From: Halomonas campaniensis
GTDB lineage: Bacteria; Pseudomonadota; Gammaproteobacteria; Pseudomonadales; Halomonadaceae
Reading direction: 5' to 3'
NCBI RefSeq assembly: GCF_014193375.1
Contig: NZ_JACHZF010000019.1
Coordinates: forward strand, 16,221 to 80,220
DNA length: 64,000 nt
The notes beneath the pieces were generated by a model. The model was not told where the DNA came from. It saw only the letters and a program-made list of their open reading frames with translations, and did no database searches. Below, piece after piece: positions 54,905 through 63,908 of the stretch (the stretch's first letter is position 1; each line of letters opens with the position of its first letter). A program made the position numbers and the translations under genes.

Positions 54905-56782
54905 ATGAACATGACTCGCACCTCCCGTGGCCTGGCCGCCTTCGGCCTGGCCGCACTGCCGCTGGCCATCCAGGCCGCCGACACCCCGCCCGACAGCGCC
55001 GCCGAGACGGTAAGCCTCAATCCCATGGTGGTCACCGCCGCCCTGGTGCCTCGCACCGCCGACGAGAGCCTGGCCTCGGTCACCGTCCTGGACGAGGCGG
55101 TCCTGCGCCGCCAGGACCCCACCAGCATGACCGACCTGCTGCGCGGCCAGCCGGGGGTGGATATCACGACCCAGGGAAGCTTCGGCAAGCAGAGCAGCCT
55201 CTTCCTGCGCGGGGCCGGCAGCAATGCCAACGTGCTGCTGATCGACGGCATCCGCCTGCGTTCCGCCACCACCGGGGCAGCCTCCTGGGAGTTTCTCGAC
55301 CCGCGACTGTTCGAGCGCGCCGAGATCGTCCGCGGCCCCCGCGGCAGCCTCTACGGCGCCGATGCGGTGGGCGGGGTGATCCAGCTGTTTACCCCCGAGG
55401 GGGAGGCGGGCGCCCCCCGGCCGCGGGTTTCCGTGGGCGGCGGCTCCTTCGACACCCAACGCCACAGCGCCAGCCTGGCCGGCGGCAGCGGCGGGACCCG
55501 CTACTACGTCGCCGGCAGCCGCTTCGACACCGACGGGACCGCGGTGCGCCGTGACGGCGACGACAAGGGCCATGACAGCACCTCCGGCCTGGCCAGGCTC
55601 TCCCACACCTTCGCGGGCGATGCCGAGGTGGGGCTCTTGGCGCTGCGTTCGCGGGGCCGCGCCGAGTTCGATGCCTCCGGACCGGCGGTCGACGACTTCG
55701 TCCAGCAGGTGGCGGGTGTCTATGGCGAGCTTCCCGTCACCGACCGCTGGCGCAGCCGCCTCACCCTGAGCGAGGCGCGGGACGAGCGCGACACCCTGGC
55801 GCCGAGCTATGCCTCACGCTTCGAGACGCGCACCCGCACCGCCCGCTGGCAGAATACCCTGGCGCTGGGGCGACACGAGCTGGTGGCCGGTGCCGAGTAC
55901 GCCGAGGATGACCTTGGCGACAGCGAGACCTCGGGGCTGCCCTTCGACGAGGACCGCCGCTACAACCGGGCCGTGTTCGCCCAGGGCCTGCTGGACTTCC
56001 AGCCGCTGACGACCCAGCTCAGCCTGCGCCATGACGATAACCAGGCATTCGGCGAGGAGCTGACCGGCAGCCTGGCCCTGGGCTACGCCCTGGACGAGCA
56101 CCATGTCGCCCGGGCCAGCTATGGCACCGCCTTTCGCGCACCCACCTTCAACGAGCTCTATTTCCCCTTTGTCGGCTCGAGCAACCCCGACCTGGCCGCG
56201 GAGACCTCGGGCACGCTGGAACTCGGCATTCGCGGGCAGCACGACCGCTGGTTCTGGGACCTGGCCGCCTATCAGACGGAGGTGGATGACCTGATCGCCC
56301 TGGACGAGACCTTCCGTCCCGTCAACGTCAACGAGGCCCGCATTCGGGGCGCCGAGCTGGCCCTGGGAGCCGAGATCGATGACTGGACCCTCGCCGCCGC
56401 GCTGACCTGGATGGACCCCGAGAGCCGCAGCGGCGACAACGCCGGCAAGCGCCTGGCGCGGCGCGCGACCCAGGGGCTGCGCCTGGACGTCGACCGCGAA
56501 CTGGGCGACTGGTCGCTGGGCGGCTCCTGGATCGCCCAGAACCACCGCTACAACGATGCGGCCAACCAGGCGCGCCTGCCCGGCTATGGCATCGTCAACC
56601 TGCGGGCCGGCTGGCGGTTCGCCCCGATGTGGTCGCTGCGTGCCACCCTGGAGAACGTCCTGGACAAGGAGGTCGTCACGGCCCAGGGGGCCGAGTTCGA
56701 CCCCGTCACCTTCGAGGCGATGCCGTTCGACTACCTCAACGCCGGCCGTGCGGCCTTCGTGAGTGTTCACTTTGGCCAGTAG
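54905..56782 (+). CDS. btuB: TonB-dependent vitamin B12 receptor BtuB
   Basis: The 625-residue outer-membrane receptor has a signal peptide (to about residue 22). The TonB-plug segment includes NPMVVTAALVPRT, STMTDLL-like TSMTDLLRGQPGVDI, LLIDGIRL and EIVRGPRGSLYGADAVGGVIQLFTP. A 22-strand barrel follows, ending in FVSVHFGQ. Riboswitch and btuF-C-D context identify the substrate as cobalamin. The start at 54905 follows AAGGGA; the longer frame from 54527 lies within the riboswitch. Confidence 0.95.
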   Translation: MNMTRTSRGLAAFGLAALPLAIQAADTPPDSAAETVSLNPMVVTAALVPRTADESLASVTVLDEAVLRRQDPTSMTDLLRGQPGVDITTQGSFGKQSSLFLRGAGSNANVLLIDGIRLRSATTGAASWEFLDPRLFERAEIVRGPRGSLYGADAVGGVIQLFTPEGEAGAPRPRVSVGGGSFDTQRHSASLAGGSGGTRYYVAGSRFDTDGTAVRRDGDDKGHDSTSGLARLSHTFAGDAEVGLLALRSRGRAEFDASGPAVDDFVQQVAGVYGELPVTDRWRSRLTLSEARDERDTLAPSYASRFETRTRTARWQNTLALGRHELVAGAEYAEDDLGDSETSGLPFDEDRRYNRAVFAQGLLDFQPLTTQLSLRHDDNQAFGEELTGSLALGYALDEHHVARASYGTAFRAPTFNELYFPFVGSSNPDLAAETSGTLELGIRGQHDRWFWDLAAYQTEVDDLIALDETFRPVNVNEARIRGAELALGAEIDDWTLAAALTWMDPESRSGDNAGKRLARRATQGLRLDVDRELGDWSLGGSWIAQNHRYNDAANQARLPGYGIVNLRAGWRFAPMWSLRATLENVLDKEVVTAQGAEFDPVTFEAMPFDYLNAGRAAFVSVHFGQ

Positions 56783-57692
56783 CGGCCGGATCAGCGGGGC
56801 CCTCGGCCCCGCTACCGCGTTCTGCGTCTTGCTCGGCCTGGCCCTGCCGCTGCCGGGCGAGGCGCGCGCCGATTCGCGGTGCGCCATCGATGACCGCGGC
56901 CGCGAGGTGTGCCTCGAGCAGCCGGCCGAGCGTATCGCCGCGCTCTCGCCGGGGGCCACCGAGCTGCTCTTTGCCGCCGGCGCCGGCGACCGGGTGGTGG
57001 CGGTGGTCGCCCATAGCGACTATCCCCCCGAGGCCGGCGAGATTCCCTCGGTGGGCAACCACGCGCGGCTGGACCTCGAGGCGCTGCTGGCCCTCGACCC
57101 CGACCTGGTGGTCGGCTGGATCACCGGCAACCCCGTGGAGCAGCTCGAGCGCCTGGAGCGCCTCGGCCTGCCGGTGTTCCAGCTGGAGCCGCGAGACATC
57201 GCGGGGGTGGCCGGTGCCATCGAGCGCCTGGCGAGCCTGGCCGGCAGCGAACGGCAGGGGCGACGCGCGGCCCTGGCATTCCGCGAGGGGATGGCCGAGC
57301 TCGCCGAGCGCCATGCCGAGGCCGAGCCGGTGTCGGTCTTCTACCAGGTGTGGGATTCGCCGCTGATGACCGTCAACGATGCGCACTGGATCGGTGAGGT
57401 CGTCCGCCTGTGCGGCGGCGTCAATGCCTTCGGTGATCTCGATCGGCTGGCGCCGCGGATCGCCGAGGAGGCGGTGCTGGCCGCCGATCCCGAGGTGATC
57501 CTGGCCGGCGGCATGGGCGAGGCGAACCGCGACTGGCTCGCCCACTGGTCCCGCTATCCCGAGCTCACCGCGGTGGCCGCCGACAACCTCTTCTTCGTGC
57601 CGCCCTCGCTGATCCAGCGGCCGACGCCGCGGCTGCTGGAGGGAGCGGGCCTGCTGTGCGAGGCGCTGGAGGTGGCCCGTGGCCGGCGCTGA
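56763..57692 (+). CDS. btuF: cobalamin ABC transporter substrate-binding protein BtuF
   Basis: The 309-residue protein has a signal peptide of about 36 residues. Its Fe3+/cobalamin-binding fold has RIAALSPGATELLFAAGAGDRVVAV, LDPDLVVGWITGNP and AVAADNLFFVPPSLIQRPTPR. It binds B12 in the periplasm and delivers it to BtuCD. It starts at a GTG overlapping the btuB stop; TTG at 56772 is an alternative. btuC starts inside its 3' end. Confidence 0.9.
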   Translation: MFTLASSGRISGALGPATAFCVLLGLALPLPGEARADSRCAIDDRGREVCLEQPAERIAALSPGATELLFAAGAGDRVVAVVAHSDYPPEAGEIPSVGNHARLDLEALLALDPDLVVGWITGNPVEQLERLERLGLPVFQLEPRDIAGVAGAIERLASLAGSERQGRRAALAFREGMAELAERHAEAEPVSVFYQVWDSPLMTVNDAHWIGEVVRLCGGVNAFGDLDRLAPRIAEEAVLAADPEVILAGGMGEANRDWLAHWSRYPELTAVAADNLFFVPPSLIQRPTPRLLEGAGLLCEALEVARGRR

Positions 57693-58683
57693 TTCGCGGT
57701 GCGTGCCACGGGCCGCCCGTGGCTGGGCCATGCCGCTGGGCCTGCTGTCGCTGACCTCCCTGCTGGCCCTGGGGCTGGCGGTGGCCGTGGGCAGCGTCGG
57801 CATCACCCCGGAGGCCCTGTGGGCGGTGCTGCGCGGGGAGGGTGATGCCCTGTCGCGGACCCTGGTGCTGGAGCTGCGCCTGCCTCGCGCACTGTCGGCC
57901 TTCGCGGTGGGCGGCCTGCTCGCCATGGCCGGCGCGCTGATGCAGGTGCTGCTGCGCAATCCGCTGGCCGACCCCTATGTGCTGGGGCTCTCCGGGGGCG
58001 CCGCGGTGGGGGCGCTGGTGGCCATGCTGGCAGGGGTGGGCGGGGCGCTGGTCACCGGCTCCGCCTTCGCCGGTGCCCTTGCCTCCACGCTGGTGGTATT
58101 CGGCCTGGCCCACGGCACCGGCAGCTGGACGCCGTCGCGGCTGCTGCTCACCGGGGTGGTGGTGGCCGCCGGCTGGGGCGCGGTGATCACCCTGCTGCTG
58201 TCGGTGAGCCCGGTGGAGCGGCTGCCCGGCATGCTCTACTGGCTGATGGGAGACCTGGCTCATGCCGGAGCGCCCGGGGCCCCGCTGGCGCTGCTGCTGG
58301 TGGCCAGCCTGGTGGCGCTGCCGCTGGGGCGCAGCCTCAATGTGCTGGCCCGCGGGCCGCTGCAGGCCGCGGCCCTGGGCGTGGCCGTGCGCCCCCTGGA
58401 GTGGGCGATCTACCTGATGGCGAGCGCGCTGACCGCCATGGCGGTGACCAGCGCCGGCAGCATCGGCTTCGTGGGCCTGGTGGTGCCGCACATGCTGCGC
58501 CTGTCGCTGGGCAACGACCAGCGCCTGATCCTGCCCGCCTGCGCCCTGGCCGGTGGCACGCTGCTGGTGCTGGCCGATACCCTGGCGCGAACGGTGATCG
58601 CCCCTGAACAGCTGCCGGTGGGGGTGATCACGGCACTGCTCGGGGTACCCACCTTCCTCTACCTGCTCTACCGGAGTCGCTGA
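57679..58683 (+). CDS. btuC: cobalamin ABC transporter permease BtuC (FecCD family)
   Basis: The 334-residue protein has about ten membrane helices. It shows FecCD motifs LRLPRALSAFAVGGLLAMAGALMQVLLRNPLADPYVLGLSGGA, TPSRLLLTGVVVA and GSIGFVGLVVPHMLRLSLGNDQRLILPACALAGG. It forms the transmembrane channel for B12 with BtuD. The start is GTG at 57679 with GGAGG upstream; it overlaps btuF. Confidence 0.92.
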   Translation: MAGADSRCVPRAARGWAMPLGLLSLTSLLALGLAVAVGSVGITPEALWAVLRGEGDALSRTLVLELRLPRALSAFAVGGLLAMAGALMQVLLRNPLADPYVLGLSGGAAVGALVAMLAGVGGALVTGSAFAGALASTLVVFGLAHGTGSWTPSRLLLTGVVVAAGWGAVITLLLSVSPVERLPGMLYWLMGDLAHAGAPGAPLALLLVASLVALPLGRSLNVLARGPLQAAALGVAVRPLEWAIYLMASALTAMAVTSAGSIGFVGLVVPHMLRLSLGNDQRLILPACALAGGTLLVLADTLARTVIAPEQLPVGVITALLGVPTFLYLLYRSR

Positions 58684-59531
58684 TGGGGCGTTCGACACAG
58701 GGGAACAGGCTCGCTCGAGAGGTACCGCCTGCCGTGGCACCCCCGGCGCGGGCGGAGCCGATGAGGGGCTGCCTGGAAAGCCGCGAGCTGGTGATCGACG
58801 TGCCGGGGCGGTCCGGGGGTGCCGCGCTCACCCTGGCCGTGGCGCCGGGACAGGTGTGGGGCGTGCTGGGCCCCAACGGCGCCGGCAAGACGACGTTGCT
58901 GCACACCCTGGCGGGGCTGCGGGCGCCGCGCTCGGGGGAGATCCGGCTCGATGGGCGGTCGCTGACCGCGTGGCGACGACGGGACGTGGCGCGTCGCCTG
59001 GGGCTGGTCTTCCAGGAGAACCACGACGGCTTCCCGGCCACGGTGCGCGAGACGGCCCTGATCGGCCGCCACCCCTGGCTGTCGCCCTGGCAGATGGAAG
59101 GGGGGGAGGACCTCCGGTTGGCCGAGGCGGCGCTGGCCAGACTCGGCGTGGGCCACCTGGCCGACCGCCTGGTCGGCACGCTCTCCGGCGGCGAGCGCCA
59201 GCGAGTCGCCATCGCCACGGTGCTGGCCCAGGCGCCGGGCGTGTGGCTCGCCGACGAACCCACCAACCACCTCGACCTGCGCCACCAGACGGCGGTGATG
59301 GCGCTGCTGGCCGAGCAGGCCAGGGCGGGGAGCGCGGTGATGATGTGCCTGCACGACCTCAACCTGGCGGCACGCTGGTGCGACCACCTGCTGCTGCTCT
59401 ATCCCGATGGCGAGGCGTGCTGGGGCCCGCGTGACGCCATGCTGGTGCCGGCTGCCCTGGAGCGACTCTACGGGCAGCGCCTGGCCACCGCCTGGGTGGA
59501 GGGTGCCCCGGTCTTCGTCCCGGCGGGGTAG
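58683..59531 (+). CDS. btuD: cobalamin ABC transporter ATP-binding protein BtuD
   Basis: The 282-residue ATPase has Walker A GPNGAGKTT, signature LSGGERQRVAIA, Walker B VWLADEPTNHLDL and H-loop CLHDLNLAARW. It has about 30 non-conserved N-terminal residues before the domain. It powers BtuC. The ATGA overlap with btuC shows coupling. No further cob genes follow. Confidence 0.92.
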   Translation: MGRSTQGNRLAREVPPAVAPPARAEPMRGCLESRELVIDVPGRSGGAALTLAVAPGQVWGVLGPNGAGKTTLLHTLAGLRAPRSGEIRLDGRSLTAWRRRDVARRLGLVFQENHDGFPATVRETALIGRHPWLSPWQMEGGEDLRLAEAALARLGVGHLADRLVGTLSGGERQRVAIATVLAQAPGVWLADEPTNHLDLRHQTAVMALLAEQARAGSAVMMCLHDLNLAARWCDHLLLLYPDGEACWGPRDAMLVPAALERLYGQRLATAWVEGAPVFVPAG

Positions 59532-59606
59532 CTCGCACCGCTGGCCCCGTTGAGGCCGCTTCGTCGTCAGGGGCCCTGGCGCTCCCCACGGGGTCGTTGG
59601 ACCAAA

Positions 59607-59624
59607 GTTTACGTTCACGTAAAC
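59607..59624. promoter_or_regulatory. 18-bp dyad operator candidate
   Basis: GTTTACGTTCACGTAAAC has perfect 8-bp arms around a two-base centre. It lies upstream of the 59868 permease and is a likely regulator-binding site. The regulator is unknown; the pattern is like TetR or MerR-type operators. Confidence 0.5.
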
Positions 59625-59808
59625 GTCCGATATCGTCGTCATAGTGTCGACAGCTTTTACGGCCGTTACCGGCCCGATCCCGGCGTTTCGGCACCTGTTC
59701 CCGGAAAACCGGCTGGATTGTCGACATGCGCATCTCCCCGCGGACGGGCTTGCTCGTTACAAGGTCGAATGTCCCCCTCGGCCCGGCCCGAGTACAACCC
59801 CCTCAGCC

Positions 59809-59821
59809 AACAACAACAACA
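59809..59821 (+). promoter_or_regulatory. AAC-repeat (Hfq/Crc-type) tract
   Basis: Four perfect AAC triplets lie in the permease leader, 16 bases before the small upstream frame and 47 before the GTG start. This is the A-A-N repeat bound by Hfq in Pseudomonas Crc-controlled leaders. Confidence 0.4.
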
Positions 59822-59836
59822 GCGACAGGACTGCCC

Positions 59837-59857
59837 ATGAACCACCAGAACCGCTGA
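59837..59857 (+). CDS. six-codon leader peptide (candidate)
   Basis: ATG-AAC-CAC-CAG-AAC-CGC-TGA encodes MNHQNR, with AGGA 7 bases before the start. Its stop overlaps the GAGGT ribosome-binding site of the permease gene. The layout suggests translational coupling; expression is unproven. Confidence 0.3.
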   Translation: MNHQNR

Positions 59858-59867
59858 GGTTATCGAC

Positions 59868-61283
59868 GTGCTACTGAAACGTGACTATGGCCAGGAACAA
59901 CCCTACTGGCCGGTGGGACCCTTCAAGCTCCGCCTGCCCTTCATCCACTTCCCCTGGGCCATCCCGGAGACCATCCAGGCGCTGGTGATGTTCGTCATCT
60001 CCCTGGGCATGATCCCGCTGCTGGAGCAGTACCTGGGCGTGCCCTACGAGGTGGCGCTGGCCTTCGTGGTGGTCTGCGGCATCGGCTTCATCCTGCCCCC
60101 GCTGCTCGGCATTCCCTTCATCGCCGGCTGGATCACCCCGGCGATCCCCGTGGTGCTGCTGTTCATCGGCGACTATGAGCCGGGCCCCGAGGCGCTCAAG
60201 GCGATGATCGCCCTGCAGCTGATGGTCACGGCGATCTTCCTGTTCATGGCGGTGACCCGCCTGGGGACCCGGCTGGTCAACAACGTGCCCGACTCGATCA
60301 AGGCCGGCATCCTGCTGGGCGCCGGCATCGCCGCCATCAGCGGCGAGATCAGCGTGGGGGGGCGCCTCTACAACACGCCCATCTCGCTGGGCATCGGCGG
60401 CCTGATCACCCTCTACGTGCTCTTCTCGCTCTCCTTCCGCGACCTCGCCGAGAAGTACCGCTGGGCCCGCAACATCGTCGCCTACGGCATGGTGCCGGGC
60501 ATGCTGGTCACCATGGCCATCGGCTGGGGGGTGGGCGAGTACCCGCTGCCGACGGTGGAGTGGGGCATCGCGATTCCCGACTTCGCCGGCATCTGGGCCT
60601 ACCTGCCGTTCTCCATCGGCGCGCCGGGCCTGGAGCTGATGGTGGCGGCGATTCCCACCGCGATCATCGCCTACATCATCGCCTTCGGTGACATCATCGT
60701 CGGCCAGACCCTGATCAAGCGGGTGGACCACCTGCGTCCCGACGAGAAGATCGAGGTGGACGTCGACCGGGTGCACCTGATCACCGGCCTGCGCAACCTG
60801 ATGCACTCCCTGCTGGCGCCCTATCCGGGCCTGGCCGGTCCGCTCTTCACCGGCGCCATGGCCACGGTCACCGAGCGCTATCGCTACGGCCGCAAGGCGA
60901 TGGAGAGCATCTATTCCGGCACCGCGGTGTTTTGGATCGTCGGCTTCTTCGCGCTCTTCATGCTGCCGCTGGTCACCGCCTTCCGGCCGGTGCTGCCCAT
61001 CGCGCTCTCGATCACCCTGCTGATCACCGGCTACCTGTGCATCGCGGTGGCGGTGGAGCAGATCAAGAATGCCACCGCCATGGGCGTGGCGGGCATCATG
61101 GGCGTGGTGCTGGCCACCCACGGTGCCGCCTGGGGCCTGGGCATCGGCCTGATCCTCTACTTCCTGATCGAGCACCGCGCCCGCAGCGCGCGTGACGCCG
61201 AGGCCGAGGAGCCAATCCACGTCGAGGACGACATGGTGGTGGAGCAGGACGACGGCCGCGAGCCGGAGCCGGCCACGCGCTGA
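59868..61283 (+). CDS. NCS2/SLC23-like solute permease (tentative)
   Basis: The 471-residue protein has about 12-14 hydrophobic helices and a charged C-terminal tail. Segments such as VNNVPDSIKAGILLGAGIAAISGE, AYIIAFGDIIVGQTLIKR and PLFTGAMATVTERYRYG fit the nucleobase-cation symporter-2 (SLC23) fold. The substrate is unknown; nucleobase, nucleoside or carboxylate are possible. It starts at GTG 59868 with GAGGT seven bases upstream. The regulated leader described above suggests control by a repressor and by RNA-level catabolite control. Confidence 0.75.
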   Translation: MLLKRDYGQEQPYWPVGPFKLRLPFIHFPWAIPETIQALVMFVISLGMIPLLEQYLGVPYEVALAFVVVCGIGFILPPLLGIPFIAGWITPAIPVVLLFIGDYEPGPEALKAMIALQLMVTAIFLFMAVTRLGTRLVNNVPDSIKAGILLGAGIAAISGEISVGGRLYNTPISLGIGGLITLYVLFSLSFRDLAEKYRWARNIVAYGMVPGMLVTMAIGWGVGEYPLPTVEWGIAIPDFAGIWAYLPFSIGAPGLELMVAAIPTAIIAYIIAFGDIIVGQTLIKRVDHLRPDEKIEVDVDRVHLITGLRNLMHSLLAPYPGLAGPLFTGAMATVTERYRYGRKAMESIYSGTAVFWIVGFFALFMLPLVTAFRPVLPIALSITLLITGYLCIAVAVEQIKNATAMGVAGIMGVVLATHGAAWGLGIGLILYFLIEHRARSARDAEAEEPIHVEDDMVVEQDDGREPEPATR

Positions 61284-61305
61284 TCCTCCGCTTGCCGATA
61301 CCACG

Positions 61306-61331
61306 GCGGGCCGCCCCCGGGGGCGGCCCGC
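61306..61331. terminator. hairpin between permease and phosphodiesterase genes
   Basis: Arms GCGGGCCGCCCCC and its complement form a 13-bp perfect palindrome between convergent genes. No T-run. Confidence 0.55.
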
Positions 61332-61365
61332 TGTCGTTGAGGACGGCCGGTTCTGCCGCCCGGTG

Positions 61366-62124
61366 TCAGCCAGCCGGGGGCAGGTGGCCGGCGAAGCGCG
61401 CCGGGTCGTCGCTGATGACGCTGGCCACTCCCCAGGCCCACTGGTGGGCGAAGGCGGCGGGGTCGTTGGCCGTGTAGCAGAGCAGGGGATAGCCCGCCTC
61501 GTGGACCGCCAGTGCGCCGCGCCGGCTGAGCCGCTTCCAGTCGGCGTGCACGCTGAAGGCCGCCACGGCCTCGCAGCGCTCTCGCCAGTCACGGGTGATC
61601 CCCTCGAACAGCACGCCCAGTGCCAGCCGGTCCGCCGGGGCCAGCTCCCGGGCGCGGGCCAGGGCGTCGGCGTTGAAGGAGGAGACGATCACCCGCTCGG
61701 CCGGCAGGGCATCGAGGAGGGTGGGCAGCACCCCCTCGACCAGCGCGGCGGCGCTGCGGCCACGGTTGACCTTGAGCTCGAGGTTGAGGCCGAGGCCGAG
61801 CGCCTCGATCAGGCCCAGCATCTCGCGCAGGGTCGCCATGCGCTCGCCGCGGAAGCGGTCGGCAAACCAGCTGCCCACGTCCAGCCGGCGAGCGGCGGGC
61901 AGGTCCAGGTCGGCGAGCCTGGCGCGTCCGTCGGAGCAGCGCTTGACCGTGGCGTCGTGCCAGATCACCGGGGTGCCGTCCCCCAGCAGCTGCACGTCGA
62001 GTTCGACCCAGGCACAGCCGGCCTCAGGAGTGGCACGTACCGCCGCCAGGGTGTTCTCCGGGGCATGGGCCGAGAGGCCGCGGTGGGCGATCAGGCGGGG
62101 CAGGGCGATGGCGGGATGGGGCAT
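61366..62124 (-). CDS. glycerophosphodiester phosphodiesterase
   Basis: The 252-residue cytoplasmic enzyme (UgpQ-like) has His14-Arg15 in LIAHRGLSAHAPENT, Glu41 and Asp43 in ELDVQLLGDG, and His56 in WHDATVKR. ELKVNRG and SFNADALARARELAP are also typical. It hydrolyses glycerophosphodiesters to glycerol-3-phosphate and alcohol. The start at 62124 is chosen because the motif-bearing domain begins there; the frame to 62919 above is antisense to the hypothetical gene. Confidence 0.93.
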   Translation of the reverse strand: MPHPAIALPRLIAHRGLSAHAPENTLAAVRATPEAGCAWVELDVQLLGDGTPVIWHDATVKRCSDGRARLADLDLPAARRLDVGSWFADRFRGERMATLREMLGLIEALGLGLNLELKVNRGRSAAALVEGVLPTLLDALPAERVIVSSFNADALARARELAPADRLALGVLFEGITRDWRERCEAVAAFSVHADWKRLSRRGALAVHEAGYPLLCYTANDPAAFAHQWAWGVASVISDDPARFAGHLPPAG

Positions 62125-62250
62125 GCGATGGACTCGGCTCCGGAAAGAGGAAGGGATTCCAGTATCGGCGCCCTTCATGACAGCGAATGGGCGACAGCAT
62201 AGCGACCGGGAAGCGCCGCGCCCAGCGTCCTGATCCCGGCCGGAGTGTGC

Positions 62251-62256
62251 TAGGCT
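62251..62256 (+). promoter_or_regulatory. -10 element for the hypothetical gene at 62291
   Basis: TAGGCT preceded by TGTGC makes an extended -10-like promoter 35 bp before the start codon. Confidence 0.35.
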
Positions 62257-62290
62257 TCGCGCGATTCCGTCACGACAGCGAGGAGCAGCG

Positions 62291-62854
62291 ATGAAGGTGG
62301 TGAGTCTCGAACCGGGAGCCTGGCGCGATGCCTGCCTGGCACGCCTGTGTGCGGCGATCCATGGGACCCAGGCGGGGCTGACGCCACTGCTGGCCTTCAG
62401 CGGGACGCGCCACCTGCTGTTCCCGGCCGAGGGAGCACGGCTCTGGGCGCTGGTGGATGATCGGGGGCGCCCGCTGGCCCTGGCGTTGCTGGTGCTGGAT
62501 GAGAGCGGGGAGGGGATGGCCGTGACGCTCGCCGCCACCCTCGAGGCGAACCGCGAGCCCCTGCGGCGGCTGATCCGCGACCTGGCCCTGAATGCGCCCC
62601 TGGCCATCGAGCCGACCCCGGCGATGGACGAGGCCTTCCTGCACGAATGCGGGCTCTCGCGCTGGGTCGAGGATGGCCACGGCCGGCGGGTGGGGCTCTC
62701 CTTCCAGCACCCCGCGGCGCTCTCGGGCAGGCTGTCGGCCCCCCTGACGTTCGATGAGCAGGCCGTGCTGCGGCGTTTCAAGCAGGAGCGCGCCTTCTTC
62801 GAGGCGGAGAAGCACGCCTTCGTCGAGGGGCTCGAGGCCCTGCCCGCCACTTGA
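62291..62854 (+). CDS. hypothetical protein
   Basis: The 187-residue protein is not recognised. It has no signal peptide or membrane helix. It has mixed alpha/beta composition, with a beta-type opening (RLWALVDDRGRPLALALLVLDE) and a charged helical C-terminus (DEQAVLRRFKQERAFFEAEKHAF). Possible folds are an acyltransferase or a nucleotide-associated protein, but nothing supports either. The start follows CGAGGAGC. It lies next to the quinone oxidoreductase gene. Confidence 0.6.
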   Translation: MKVVSLEPGAWRDACLARLCAAIHGTQAGLTPLLAFSGTRHLLFPAEGARLWALVDDRGRPLALALLVLDESGEGMAVTLAATLEANREPLRRLIRDLALNAPLAIEPTPAMDEAFLHECGLSRWVEDGHGRRVGLSFQHPAALSGRLSAPLTFDEQAVLRRFKQERAFFEAEKHAFVEGLEALPAT

Positions 62855-62930
62855 CCGCGACGGCGATCGGCGTTTGGATGACTCCTCGACTCCCGACCGA
62901 CATCCCTCCAGCAGAACAAGGACTTTCCCC

Positions 62931-63908
62931 ATGGCCAAGCGTATCCAGTTTGCCCGCACCGGCGGCTCCGAGGTGCTCGAGTTCGTCGACGTCACCCCCG
63001 TCGCGCCCGGCCCGGGCGAGGTGCGGGTCGCCAACCGGGCGATCGGCCTCAACTTCATCGACATCTACTTCCGCACCGGCCTCTATCCGGCGCCGTCGCT
63101 GCCCTCCGGACTCGGTACCGAGGCGGCCGGCGTGGTCGACGCCGTGGGCGAGGGCGTGACCCGCCTCAAGCCCGGCGACCGCGTCGCCTACGCCCAGGGG
63201 CCGCTGGGCGCCTATGCCGAGCAGCACACCCTGCCCGCCGAGAAGCTGGTGGTGCTGCCCGAGGGCATCGACTTCGAGACCGCCGCGGCCAGCATGCTCA
63301 AGGGGCTGACCGTGCAGTACCTGATGCGCCAGACCCACCGGCTCCAGGGCGGCGAGACCATCCTCTGGCACGCCGCCGCCGGCGGCGTCGGCTCGATCGC
63401 CTGCCAGTGGGCCCGGGCCCTGGGGGTGAAGCTGATCGGCACCGTCAGCTCGCCCGAGAAGGCCGCGCTGGCCGAGAGCAACGGCGCCTGGGCGACCATC
63501 GACTACACCCGGGAGGACGTGGTCGAGCGGGTGCGCGAGCTGACCGACGGCGCCATGTGCGACGTGGTCTACGACTCGGTGGGCAAGGACACCTGGGAGA
63601 CCTCCCTGGACTGTCTCAAGCCGCGCTCGCTGATGGTCAGCTTCGGCAACGCCTCCGGCGCCGTCGAGGGGGTCAACATTGGCATCCTCAACCAGAAGGG
63701 CTCGCTGTTCGTCACCCGGCCGAGCCTCAACGGGTACGCCGATACCCCCGAGCGGCTGCAGATGATGGCCGACGAGCTCTTCGAGATGCTCCAGAGCGGC
63801 AAGCTGAAGGTCGATGTCTCGCATCGCTACCCCCTGGCAGAGGCGGGCAAGGCCCAGGACGCCCTGCAGGGCCGCCAGACCACCGGCTCCACCATCCTGC
63901 TGCCCTAG
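62931..63908 (+). CDS. NADPH:quinone oxidoreductase (QorA-like)
   Basis: The 325-residue protein is a medium-chain zeta-crystallin/quinone oxidoreductase without zinc ligands. It has GLNFIDIYFRTGLYP, GTEAAGVVDAVGEGV, the NADPH motif AAAGGVGSIACQWARALG and SKLL-like LNQKGSLFVTRPSLNGY. It reduces quinones with NADPH by one electron, protecting against oxidative stress. The start at 62931 is the family start; upstream frame residues belong to the hypothetical gene's region. Confidence 0.95.
   Translation: MAKRIQFARTGGSEVLEFVDVTPVAPGPGEVRVANRAIGLNFIDIYFRTGLYPAPSLPSGLGTEAAGVVDAVGEGVTRLKPGDRVAYAQGPLGAYAEQHTLPAEKLVVLPEGIDFETAAASMLKGLTVQYLMRQTHRLQGGETILWHAAAGGVGSIACQWARALGVKLIGTVSSPEKAALAESNGAWATIDYTREDVVERVRELTDGAMCDVVYDSVGKDTWETSLDCLKPRSLMVSFGNASGAVEGVNIGILNQKGSLFVTRPSLNGYADTPERLQMMADELFEMLQSGKLKVDVSHRYPLAEAGKAQDALQGRQTTGSTILLP

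Larger units (their letters stand above)
59532..59867. other. long leader/intergenic region of the permease gene
   Basis: These 336 bases hold no long gene. An 18-bp dyad (GTTTACGTTCACGTAAAC) lies at 59607-59624. TGTCGACA occurs at 59645-59652 and again at 59719-59726. Four AAC repeats lie at 59809-59820 and a six-codon reading frame at 59837-59857. A promoter probably lies near 59630-59645 but is not clear. Confidence 0.5.
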
